DNA of 64,000 nucleotides, from contig CADCXC010000011.1 of the NCBI GenBank assembly GCA_902806595.1, positions 806,001 through 870,000 on the forward strand, given 5' to 3'. The notes under the pieces were generated by a model. The model did not search any database. It was not told the origin of the DNA and saw only the letters and a list, made by a program, of their open reading frames with translations. Shown here piece after piece: positions 38,767-51,670 of this stretch. Positions within the stretch are counted from its first letter, which is position 1. Each line of letters begins with the position of its first letter. Both the position numbers and the translations under genes were made by a program. The stretch comes from Pyrenopolyporus hunteri (taxonomy: Eukaryota; Ascomycota; Sordariomycetes; Xylariales; Hypoxylaceae).

Positions 38767-41700
38767 CGTAATAAAAATTATTAAATAAAAAAAATTATAA
38801 AAAGTTAAATCGTAATATAAATTGTAATAAAAATCGTAATTAAAATAATAATTATAAAAATTAAATTTACTTTAAAAAATACACCTTAATCTTTAAAATA
38901 AAATACGTTAAATTACATTAAAAAATTTAAATTAATTATAATTTAAATCGATTTTATTAATTGTTTTTCGTTTTTATTAATTACTTTATTTTTTTTTTAA
39001 TTTTAAATATTAAATTTTTATTTTAAAATAAAAAATAAATTTCGATTAAAATTTAAATAAATTTATTAAATAAATAAATATTTATATAAATTTGATTTAA
39101 AATTTCATTTATATTTATTTAATTACGAAAATAAAATTTATATCGTAACGTTATACGATATTTTAACGGCGTCGAATAATCGACGACGTAATAAAAAATA
39201 AACGTATAAAATAATAATAATAATAATAATAATAACGATAATAGTAACGAATAATTATATTATATTAAAGTCGTATCTTTTTATAAATATTTAAATATTA
39301 AAATCGTAAATAAAAGTTATATATTTATTTAAATATTTAATTTAATAAACTTATATATTTTAAAAAAAAAACGGGAAAAAAAAATTAAAAAAATATAAAT
39401 ATATATTTATAAACATCGATTAAAATAATATATTATAATTATAATTATATCGATAAATTATTTTAATTTAATTTATTTAATTTTAACGAATTTATAAAAA
39501 TTTTTTACATATAAATTTTTTATAATATTTAAATTTAAATAATAATACCCGTCGATAAATATTATATTTATTATTTAATACTTTTTAAATAAATTACGAA
39601 ATTAATTAATTTTAATTTTTTTATAAATTATTATTAAAACTTTCGTCGATATTAATTAATCGAAAATTACGACTTATAAATTTAATAAATTTAATTAATA
39701 ATTACGTAACTTTACGTTTTTTAATAAACGTATTACGTTATCGTAAAAAATATATAAATAAAAATATAAAAAATTTATTAATAAATATTTTATTAAAACG
39801 ATTATAATTATAAAAATTTAAAATAATAATAAAACTTACGTTAACGTCGATAAATAAATACGATTTTTCGTTAATTAACGATAATTTAATATAAAAATTC
39901 GACTTTTTTAATATAATAAACGATTTTAAATTTTACGAAAAATTGTTAAATCGTTTTTTATCGACGATAATTATAATATTTCATATAAATTCTTTCGACT
40001 TTTCGTTTAAAAACGATATATTCGATTTTTTCGTTTAAATAATTCGTTTAACGGTAATTTAATAACTATAAAACACGGGAATTTTTTTAATTAATATAAT
40101 ATTAATCGTTATAAATAAATTTTCATCGAAATTTATAATTTATTTTACTCGTTATATTAATATAATTATTTCGTTTTATTTTAATTTTTTTAATTTTTAC
40201 GATAAAAAAAACCACCTTTTTTTTTTTTAACGACGATTATAATATTTAAAAAGTCGTTATCGTCGAATATAAAATCGATAAAAATTTACGTTAACAAAAT
40301 GTTAATACATATAATAAATTTAATTATTTTTTATTAAATATTAACGATTTTTTTAATTAATTTTAAAAAATTAATTAATTTTTATCGTTTTATTATATAT
40401 TTAGAAACGAGTTTAAAACGGTCTTTTATTTTAACTCGAAAAAATCGTTTTTCGTAATTTATTAAACGATAATAACGAAATAAAATACGAATTAAAATTT
40501 AATTATAATAATAAAAACTTTAAATTATTAAAAAATAAATTATCGTTCGAATCTTCGTTTTAAACTACGATTTTTTACGTAAATATAAACGAATAAAAAG
40601 AAAATAATAAATTATTAATATTATACTTTTAAAAAAAAAATTTTATATAATTTCGATATATAATTATATAAATCGTAAATAATATATATATAATAACGTT
40701 TTTTAAAATTTTTTAAAAGTTCGTTTTTAAGTTTAATAAATAATTTATTTCTATTTTTTATAATTTTTTAATTATAATAAAGTAATTTTATTAAATCGTA
40801 ATAAAATTACCTTCGAAATAAACTTTATATTTTTAATTTATTTATAAAATTTCCGTTTATTAAAGTTAAATTTACGAATTATATTATTTATAAATTAATC
40901 GTATAAAAAACGAAAAAACTTAAAGTAAAAAATTATAACGTCTATTTACTTTATATTAATAAATATTAACGTAATATTAAATAAAGTTTTTAATAAATAT
41001 ATAAATTTTCGTTTCGTAAATTAAAATAAACGTTATTTTTTCTTCGATATTATTAACGTAATATTAATAAAAAAATAACTTAATTCGTAATTTAATTATT
41101 ATATTATTTTATTTAAAATAAATTTTTTTATTCGTTTTATAATAAACGTTTTTTTTTATATATTATTATACCCCCTTAATATATTTATAATAATCGTTTT
41201 AATATTAAATAAAAAAAAATTATTTAATATAATTAAATTATATTTAATTTTTTTACTCGTAATAAAATTAATTTAAGGTTATATATAATAAAATTTAATA
41301 TTAAATTTAAATCGATGCGTGTAAATAATAATAAAATTTAAATTTAAAAAAGTAATAAATTAATAAAAAAATAACGAATTTAACGAATTTAATAAATTTA
41401 AAAAATTTAATAATTTTTTAAATTTTTCGTATTTTTTTTTTATTTGTTAATAATAAATTAATGGAAAAGAAAAAAATAAATAAAATATCGTTAACGATAA
41501 TTATCGTTAAAAAATCGAATAATTTTTTTATAAAATAAATTTTTTTTTTATTATATACTTTTAATAATACCTATTTTATATTTTTTTTATATACGTCGAA
41601 ATTAATTATTATTAAAATATAAATAATATTTATCGATTTAATAATTATATTAAAAATTTAAAAATATCGAACGTTAAATAAATTAATTTACGATATTAAT

Positions 41701-43270
41701 TATTATTTAAATATTTAAATATATTATATAAATTATTTTAATATTAAATATAATATTATCGTAAAATAAGACGGTAAATAATTTCGTTTTTTCGGTTTTT
41801 TTTTTAAGTTAATTATTATTATATATAATAGCGATTATTTCGAACGTTTCGACATTTCGATTAAATATAAAAGTTTATTTATTATTATCGAAAATTTTAC
41901 GATATCGTATAACGTTTTTAAAAATTAAATAAAATTACCATTAATAATTAAAATCTCGTTTAATTATTAATAATTAAAGTTCGATTATTAATATTAATGT
42001 AAAATATTAATTTAAAATCGAAATATTTATTAAAGAAAATTTTATTACGCGTTAAAAAAAAACATCGAATTTTGTTAATAAAAATTAAAAAACTTTATTA
42101 TACGTTTTATTATATATTAATAAAAACGTTTCGTTAATAATTTTTAATAATTATTTTTTAATCGTAAACGAAAATATTTTTTTTATTATATATTTAAGTT
42201 AATAATTTATAAAAAATTAAATATTTTAAATATATTTATTTTAATTAATATATATTAAAGGTATTTTTTTTATAAAAAGTAAATAATTTAATTTTTTAAT
42301 AATAATTTTAACTTATATTTTAAGATATTTAATTATTAATACGTATAAATTAAAATAATTTAATTTTAAATTTTTAAATTAAAATTACGTTAAAATCTCG
42401 TAATAAATTTAGATAATATCCGTAAAAAACGCTTTTTTTTATATTATATATAAGTTTTATTATTACGAGTTTAAATGAATATAATTTTATAATTAAATGA
42501 GCGATTTATAAATAATTTTATATAATCGATTATCGAATTTTTTTTAACTTTTTATTAATATAAATCGCATTATTTTATATTATTTATATTAATTAATATT
42601 ACGGAAAACTTTATATTTTAATTTATAATTTTTTATTATAATTATTTTTTTTATTTATTTTTATTTTTTTTCGATAATTATATATTTAAGTTAATAAAAT
42701 TAATATATTATAATTTAAAGTAAATTTAAAATCATATAAAAATTTAATCGTTAATTAATATTTAAATAATAAAATTTTATAAATATAAATTTTTTATAAA
42801 TTTTAAAATAAATATAACTTTAAAATTAATTATCGAATATTTTAATAATATTTATTTAAATAAAATATTTATTAAAAAAAATATAATATCGATAATATTA
42901 AAATAAAAATATTTCGACTTTTTTAAATAAAATTATTATATTTTCGAATTATTAAATATTTAAAAAAAAAACGATTTAAAATTAATATATCGTTATAATT
43001 TTTCGAACGAAAATTATAATAATAAAGGTATTTTCGTTATAAATAAATTATTTATATTAAAAAACTTATAAAATATATACGCGAATTTATATATTATCGA
43101 AATATACGTAATAAAAAAATTTTAAATTATTTATAATATATTTAAAATGTTAAAATTAATTTATTATTTTTAATTTAAATTTATTTTAAAAATTAAAAAT
43201 TACTTTCGTAAGATAATATAATAACCTTCGATTTTTTTCGAATTTTACGATTATTTTTATAATTATACAC

Positions 43271-43397
43271 CTTTTAATATAACTATTAATATAATTTTTA
43301 ATACAACTTTTAATATAATTTTTAATATAATTATTAATATAACTTTTAATATAATTTTTAATATAACTTTTAATATAATTTTTAATATAATTTTTGT
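43271..43397. repeat. 12-bp tandem array (AATATAAYTWTT)n
   Basis: About ten consecutive 12-bp units, for example AATATAATTTTT, AATATAACTTTT and AATATAATTATT. The variation is largely C/T at one position, consistent with transition mutation of an originally uniform array. Confidence 0.8.
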
Positions 43398-43407
43398 AAT
43401 ACCCTTT

Positions 43408-43875
43408 AATTTTTACGAGAAACCACCCGTGCCACCTTTCGAAAAACCGTCGTAAAAAACCACCTTTATTATTTTTTTAAAAATCTTTCGAAAAAACCGT
43501 CGCGAAAAACTACCCTATACTACCTTTCGATAAAACCGTCGCGAAAAGCCATCCCTACTACTTTTTTAAAAATTTTTCGAAAAAGCCGTCGTAAATAACT
43601 ATCCTACCTTTCGAAAAAGCCGTCGCGAAAAGCCACCCTTACTACCTTTCGATGAAACCGTCGCGAAAAGCTACCCCATACCACTTTTCGATAAAATCAT
43701 CGCGAGAAACCACCCCTACTTCCTTTCGAAAAGCTGTCGCAAAAAACCACCCCATACCACCTTTCGATAAAACCGTCGCGAAAAGCCACCCCTATTACCT
43801 TTCGATAAAACCGTCGCGAAAAGCTATCCTATATTATCTTTCGATAAAACCGTCGTAAATAACTACTCGTATAAC
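43408..43875. repeat. 38-39-bp minisatellite that kept its C/G content inside the AT-rich block
   Basis: Roughly eleven tandem units built on ACCGTCGCGAAAAGCCACCC followed by a TACTACCTTTCGATAAA-like half. CpA dinucleotides (CCACC, GCCA) remain, in sharp contrast to the surrounding DNA. Some units, especially toward the edges, carry TATCCTATATTATC in place of CACCCCTATTACC, a C-to-T drift. The open frame 43652-43858 simply translates the array (repeat of about 13 residues) and is not considered a gene. Confidence 0.85.
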
Positions 43876-43919
43876 TTTTTTATACCTAATTTTAAATATA
43901 TAATTCGAAAAATTCTTCG

Positions 43920-44340
43920 AAAAATATTATAAAAAATACGTCGAATTAAAATTAAATTTATATAATTAAATTTATATCTATAATTAAATTTATATTTATA
44001 ATTAAATTTATATAATTCGAATTTTTTAAATAAAATTATATATTAAATTAAAATTAAATTTATATAATTAAATTTATATAATTCGAATTTTTCGTATAAA
44101 TTTATTTAATTCGATTTTTTTAAATCGAATTATATATTAAATTAAAATTAAATTTATATAATTAAATTTATTTAATTTAATTTATTTAATTCGATTTATT
44201 TAATTCGATTTATTTAATTTAATTTATTTAATTCGATTTATTTAAATCGAATTATACGTTAAATTAAAATTAAATTTATATTTATAATTAAATTAATTTA
44301 ATTAAATTAATTTAATTAAATTAATTTAATTAATAAAATC
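43920..44340. repeat. AT-rich simple repeats with ~14-bp AATTCGATTTATTT units
   Basis: Repeated AATTAAATTTATAT stretches are followed by units of AATTCGATTTATTT (44165-44245) and a palindromic AATTAATTTAATTAAATT run (44285-44335). It directly follows the 38-bp minisatellite. Confidence 0.65.
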
Positions 44341-44471
44341 GTTTATTAAAATACGAATAATTTTAAATATAATAGTTACGATATATATAACGGTTTAATT
44401 AAACGGTTTAATTAATTAAGTAAAAACGTAACATAAGTCGTTACGCGAGATATATGCGTAATTTATTAACG

Positions 44472-44517
44472 TAACGTAACGTAATATAATATAATATAAT
44501 ATAATATAATATATAAT
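44472..44517. repeat. (ATAAT)n microsatellite after (GTAAC)n
   Basis: Three AACGT-type units lead into about seven ATAAT units. The first motif converts to the second by simple transitions and loss of C/G. Confidence 0.75.
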
Positions 44518-46439
44518 TAATATAACGTAAAAAATATAACTTGTAAATTTTTACGTAATTAAATTTTTTTTTATTAAGAAAAAAAATCGAAATAATATTT
44601 TAAAAAAACTTCGAGTATAATATAATTCGAAAAATTAACGATTTAAATAAATAATAATATATTAAAAATCGATTATATAAATTTTTTAATAATTATTAAT
44701 AAATATCGAATTTATTTAAAAATTTAAATAAAAATTAAATTTAAAAAATTATTCGAAAACATTTAAAATTAAATATTATTCGTAATTTAATTTATAATAT
44801 TTATAAAAAATAATATTTAAAAGTTATACGATAACGTTTCGAAAAAAAACGATTTAAAAAAATAACGAAAAAATGAATATTTACGATTTCGAACCTTAAT
44901 TATATATAATTTATAAATAAATATTAAAAATTTCGTTTTATCGAATTTAAAATTTATATTAATATTAATATATATTTTTATATAATATTATAATATAACG
45001 TTAATAAATTTATTTTTTTATTTATAAACGTATTAAATTAATATTTTTTTTTATAATTAAATTAAAGTTTCGATTATAATTAATTTAAACGAATTAAAAC
45101 GTTAAAATACTTTTTATAATATTTATATAATTTATATTAATTATATATAATAAATTAAAAATAATTATAATTAATTTAAATAAAAATAAAACGATTTAAT
45201 AATAAAATTATTAAATTTTTAAATTTTATAAATAAGGTTTTAATAAATAAAATAAAAAAATCGAATAATAATAAATATAATTATTTAAAAACGTAATAAA
45301 ACATTAAATTATAAATTTTTATAAAATATTTTAATAATTATAATATAAAAGTTAATTTAATATTTATAAATATATTTTAAATTTTTAATAAATAATAATA
45401 TATTTAATTACGATAATATCGTTAATTAAATAACGTTTTATATTATTTACGGCGATATTTTAAAATAAAAATATATTAAATTTATCGAATAATAAAATAA
45501 TTATCGTATTATATTTACATTAAAAAAAAATTATCGAAAAATTAATTACGTTTATTATATATAATTTAACGTAAATAACGATGCGATTAATTTTATTATA
45601 AATATAATTAATAAAACGAATTTCGATTTAATGTAATTAATATAAAAATTATAAAAACCGTTAAAAAAATATAATTTCGATAATTTTTTAATTTTAAAAA
45701 CGTAATAATTTTATAACGAATAATTTATACGATACTTTTTAAACTTTACTTAATATAATTCGTTAAATCTATATAAAAAAAGTTATTATATTTTAAAAGA
45801 TTATTTAAAATATTATATTATCGAAAATAAATAACTATTATTAATATTAAATAAAATATTTTATAAGGGAATAATTTAATATTAAAGTAAATTAAATAAA
45901 ATTAAATATAATTCGAATTAATTATAATAAAATATTAACGAATTAAAAGTTATTTAACGAAAAGTATAATTATACGAAAATAAATACGCGTCGTAATTTA
46001 AAATAAATATATATAATATTTAAAATAATCGACTTTTATTAAAATTTTTTTTTATCGAATTATTAATATTTATAAATAATTATTATTTTATTTTACTTTA
46101 ATTTAATAAAGAAAATAAAAAATAAATAAATTATAATTTATAAATATTTTTTTTTTATTATTAATTATTTAACTTTATTAAATAATTGCGGTTTTTTAAA
46201 TCGTAATTTTATATACGCGTAACGAACGGTAAAATCGTCCCGTATTTTATTATCGATTAATAAATAACATTAAATAACCGTATAATATTATAATAAATAT
46301 TTATAATAAACCGTAAAATTAATTAAATAATATTTAATATATAAGTTATTTTCGAAAATTATTTAAAAAGTAAATTATTATAAAATATTATTTAACGTTA
46401 AAATTATTTATAAAAATAAAAATAAACGAGGTAAAATTT

Positions 46440-46660
46440 AAATATATTATATATATTTATTAATACGATGCGTAATATTAAAAGTTAAAATAAAATTTCG
46501 TTAATATTATAAAAAAAAAAAAAAAAAAAAATATATATATAAAAACGTCGACGGTAATAAAATCGTTCGAAACTTCGATATCGATTATTTAATAAAGATA
46601 AGTTATCGTATTAAATCGTAATATACATTAAAAAATTATTATAATTATCGTTATTATATT
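46440..46660 (+). repeat. Poly(A)-linked repeat family, copy E
   Basis: Contains AATACGATGCGTAATATTAA, TTCGTTAATATTAT, an A run of about 20, and CGAAACTTCGATATCGATTA followed by TTTAATAAAG. It matches the reverse complement of copy A over roughly 200 bp, the best pair in the family. Confidence 0.7.
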
Positions 46661-49600
46661 TATTTTTTTTATTAATATTATATTAATATTATTTTATACA
46701 TTTAAAAAAAATAATTTATTTTAAATTTATATTATAAACGTTTAATTTAACGTTATTTTTATTATTTATATTATTATATATATTATTATTTAAAACGTTA
46801 TTAATCGATTTAAATAATCGAAGCATTTTATTTTTAATTATAAAACGATTTTTTTTAAATTCGTTATTATTATCGTTAAATAAATTATTATTTTTATCGT
46901 TTTAATATATTATAATTTTTTTATTAACGAAATAATATTAATATAATTTATTTTTACGGTCGTTAAAATCGTCGTCGTTATTATTATTATAAATTTAAAA
47001 GTAAAAACGTTTATTTAAAATAAATAATTTATTTTTAAATAATTAAAATATTTACGAAACGAACGATATCGTTATACTTTTAAAAAATACCGTAATGTTA
47101 CCATTAATAATATTTTCGAAAACGAAAAAAATAAATCGATTTACTTTCGAAGTTTCGAAAAATCACGTAATTATATTATCGAAAATTATTTATATAAATC
47201 GAACGAATAAATATTTAAGATTTACCTCGTAAAATTAATGAAATTTTTTATTATAAAATAAAGTTTTTTATTTATATAACGATCGAAGCGAGTAAAATAC
47301 GTGAAAAATTAACACGTAATTATTATTTTTTAATTTAAATATCGATATAAATTTTTTTCGATTAAACATTTTATAAACGTTAACACGTAAAAAAAAAGTG
47401 TTTTTAATATCGTTTATAAATAAAAAGGTTTTTTAACCGTAAATATTTATTTTATTATAAAAAAATTAAAATTTTTATTTTTTAAAAATTATATAAATTT
47501 ATTTATAATTGTAATATAATTATATAATTTAATAATATTTATTACGAAATATCGTATATTTTCGTTTTTTAATTTTTAAATATTTAATTTTATCGTCGAA
47601 AATACGTAAAATATCGAAATTACGTTAAAATAAAGATAAATTATTATAAAAAAATAATTAATAATCGAAATTAAAAATTATAAAATAAAATATTTAATAA
47701 TTAATTAATATTAAATCGAATAATTTAATTATAACGTATTTATAAAATTTTCGAAGAATTGAAAAACGTAAAATTAATATTTTTTATTATGTAAAATATT
47801 ATTAATTAATCGTATAAGTTACGAATTATTAAATTAATTAAAAAAATTAAAGTAAAAACGATTTACGTTGTTTTTAATAATTTAAACGTTATCGATTAAA
47901 ATATAATAAACGTAATAATTTAAATTATAATCGATATTATCGTTATTTAACGTAAAAAATTTTAAAAATAATTAATATATTTTAAAATAATCGAAATAAT
48001 AAATAAAAACGAATATTATTTCGAATAATTTAAATTATATAAACGATCGAATTATTAAAATTAACGAAGTTTAAAATTTTATATTAATATACGATAAAAA
48101 AAAAAAAAAAGAAAAATATTTACGTAAATAATATGTAAAAACGTTATTTAAATATTTAACGAAATTAACATTAAAACGTAAATTATATATATTTTTTCGT
48201 AAGTTATTTACGAGTTATATATTTATATTTTTTTATATATTTACGTTACGTAAATCGTAAACATTAAATAATATTTTTATTTTTATATTTTTAATTTTAT
48301 TTTTTTATTAATAACGTTAAATTATAATAAAAAATTAATATTATAAATTATTAAATTTTTTTCGTTAAATTCGAAAATTTTATATATTTTTAATATAACG
48401 TTTTAATATTTTAAATTATTTAAAATTTTATTATATAAAAATAACGAATATTTTTTTCGAATTTTCGATATTTATTATTTAAAATATTTTATTAATTTTT
48501 ACTTATTATTTAATTTATATATATTCGATAATAAAAAATTATATTATATAATAATATATTACGTATATTATATCGTCGTTAAAAATATTTAACACGAAAA
48601 TAAAAAAAAAATAATCGCGAAAATAAAAACGATAATAATTTTTTTTTTCGATATTTATATTATTTAATCGTAGTTTTCGTATAAAAATATTCGACGATAA
48701 TATTTTTTTAATTTTAAATAATAATAAATAATATTATTTTTATATATTTAAACGATTAAATAATAAATTATATTTTTATAAATTATAATATAATTAAAAT
48801 TAATTAATAATTTTATTTATAAATTAAAAATATTTTATCGTTTTAAATTTCGAAAAATAAATATTTTTTAAAAGTAAAATAAAATTTATTTTACGGTTAT
48901 AACGTATGTTACGAATCGAAATATTTTATTAATTAAATATAAATAATTATTTTATTTTAAATATTATTTTTATATTTAATTACGTTATAAATAATTAAAA
49001 AATTTTATTTATATTTTCGATTATTATTTTAATTTATAAAACTTATATTAAATTTTACCGTATTATTAAAAATATAATTAAATTTAATTACGTTTATATA
49101 ATTTCGTTTAATATTAAAAATAGTTTATAATAAATAATATACGAAAATACGTAAAAAACGTAATTATAATTAAAAAAAATAACATTTTATATAAAATTTA
49201 TAATTTTATTTTATTTCGTTATAATATTTATCGGTTTTTTAATTATAATAATTTATTTTTAATTTTAAAATCGAAATTTAAAACGAAAAATATATTTAAA
49301 TTATAAATATATATATTACGTTATTTTAATAAAATATATAATATTATTTTATAAATAATAAATTAATATAATAATATATATTATTTTTTTTTTTAATATA
49401 TTTTTATAAAATATTTTTTTATTCGATTTATTTAATTTTTATTTTTTAACGTTACGTTATTATTTTTTCGTAACGTTAAAAACGTTAAATTTTTCATTTT
49501 TTTATCGAAATTTATCGATGGGTATAAACGAAGTTTTATATAAAAAAATATAAAAAATAAATTCTTTAAATTACGAGTCGAATTTTTTATTACGTCGTAA

Positions 49601-50520
49601 AATAATAAAAAACGTTTTCGAATTATATTCGAAAAAAATATTAATTGTAAAAATTTAAATTATATAAAATAAATTAACGATAATATACGTTTTATTAATT
49701 CGTTTAATATTAAATTTTATAAATTTTATTAAAATAATTTATATAATTTATATATTTTATAAAACGACGATAAAAACATTTTAATTAATTTATTATTTAA
49801 ACGACTTCGATTTATATAATATATTAATTAATTAAATAACGATATTAACGAAAATATTCGAGAAAATTTAAAATTAAAATTATTTTTATTTATTTTTAAT
49901 ATAAAAAATAATAATTAAAATATTATAAAATAAAAAATTACGAAAATAAATATTTATAGGGTTAATTTAAATTTCGATATTTTTTATATCGAAAATAAAC
50001 TTTTATTTTTATAACGAAAATAAATTTATTTTTAAACGTAATAATTAAAATAATTAAATAAAAAATAATTAATAAATTTATTTCGTAAATTTATTAATTT
50101 ATTTTTTAATTAATTTTATTTTTTTAAATACTTTTTATTTTTTAATTATAAATATTTATGTTTTTTTTTTTATAATTTTACATTTATTTTTAATTAAAAT
50201 ATATTTATTTTATTTTTTAAACGTATATAAATACGAAGTATAATATATAATATAAAAAATTATTTTTATATTTAATTTTTATTATTATATTATTTTATAA
50301 ATTATTTATCGTCGTAAAAATTTATATATATATAATTATATATTTAATAAATTTAAAATTATTTATTTTAATTAACGATAAATTATTTAATTAAATTTAT
50401 TAATTTATTAATTTATTATAATAATTTTATTATAAAATAATATCTTAAATGCTTTAAAATACCTTGTAATTATAATGAACTTAGCGTTTAAAAATATAAT
50501 ATAACGTATAATGCGGGCCT

Positions 50521-50569
50521 ATTATGTAATCAAATTATAAAACCATAAGTTTTAGCGGTTTGGCGGTTT
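50521..50569 (-). repeat. Right terminal inverted repeat of the 29.5 kb block
   Basis: Reverse complement of the left arm with seven transition differences. Six are C in the left arm against T in the right, four of them in a CpA context; one is A in the left against G in the right. This is the pattern of independent RIP of two once-identical arms. Confidence 0.9.
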
Positions 50570-51670
50570 GGGTTAAATGGCCCACCGTCGCCATCTGCTG
50601 CGGGATAACGTTAAACTACGCCGGGTTACGCCCTAACTCCGGAAAGGGAGCAAGAATGGGTGGACAGAAATAAAATGAACTAAATAAAATCAGAAATAAG
50701 TGAGGTTAGAACGTTGTTAGATTGCAAACGAGCAGGGGCCTAAAGGGAACCCTTCCACCAGACAAGGTGATTAATGAATATATCATCAACATAGGCTATA
50801 GGGCCTAACTACATATCTATGATGTAGCTTGTAGCTCCAATTGGCTGATATATCTTGCAATATTCTTTAAGCGATCATTTTCTAGGTCTGTGTGAAGTTT
50901 TAGTCCGTCTAAATACCTACCCGGCTGGATGTGGTGAACTGATGCTTCAGTCTCAGGCCAGGCCGGCGTAGGCTGAAAGGACGGATGAAATCAAACATCC
51001 AGCGAACGACGCGGCGATTAACTATGATTTTGAAACATCTCTGCGCGTTACCTCGTACCAGACCATGCTATGTGTACGACTGAGCTACCTAACATATGCT
51101 TATCACGAATAAGCTCCACATCGCTCCAGGTGCTGCGGATATCATATCCAGGGTCATCGCTGAGGCGCACGCACTAAGGCCTAACAGTTATCGAATAGGC
51201 AATTGACATCCCCGGTTCTCCTAACTCCGAATTCTCTACATTGGTATAGTGACAGAAACTTCATATATTACAAATCCATAGCTTTATCTTGTTCTTGTTA
51301 TGATTCAAATGTCGCACGGGCGGATTAAGGGGCTTGGGCTCGCCAGATTATCTCTTCGAGTGTTTCTAAGGGTCGATGAGGTGCTGAGGATGGCTCACCT
51401 ACACCACCAAGACATTCACCTTTCTTGTAGGAAAGTTGTTATAAGTCCATTTGGAACTACCCAAAACTTCAGGAAAGAGAATCAGAATAATGATAGATAT
51501 CTTTATTCGTCTATCAAATCGGGTATCATCTAATGCTTCTAACCACATCTATGACCGACTTGTCCGCTCGCTCTTCTATAAGATGCTTCGAACAATTCTC
51601 CTAAACCCCAATTAAGCCCTATTCAATCGCCTCTATGCTTTCATTTTAACAACGCTAATAAAACAAGCAA
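50570..51670. other. Normal-GC intergenic region right of the 29.5 kb block
   Basis: Composition returns to normal immediately outside the right inverted repeat. The open frame at 51300-51533 (+) shows no domain. No RNA gene could be supported. Confidence 0.5.

Larger units (their letters stand above)
21081..50569. mobile_element. 29.5 kb RIP-mutated AT-rich block bounded by inverted terminal repeats
   Basis: Continuous DNA of very low GC (by eye about 15-20%) in which CpA and TpG are almost absent while CpG and TpA persist, the hallmark of CpA-type RIP on duplicated DNA. No credible gene is seen: the open frames at 26402-26731 and 34559-34825 encode only Ile/Phe/Asn/Leu/Tyr-rich peptides expected of AT-rich DNA. 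The two edges carry 49-bp inverted repeats (21081-21129 and 50521-50569) differing by seven transitions only. It is either one giant TIR element or a cluster of nested elements with one outermost insertion. No clear target duplication was found. Any transposase or cargo has been erased beyond recognition by eye. Confidence 0.75.

Noticed and set aside
43652..43858. 68-residue open frame with K-P-S-R-K-A repeats
   Set aside because: It is simply the translation of the 38-39-bp minisatellite; the period is not consistently a multiple of three.
51060..51100. Minus-strand TAGCTCAGTCG, resembling a tRNA D arm
   Set aside because: The D stem does not close and no T arm is present at tRNA spacing.
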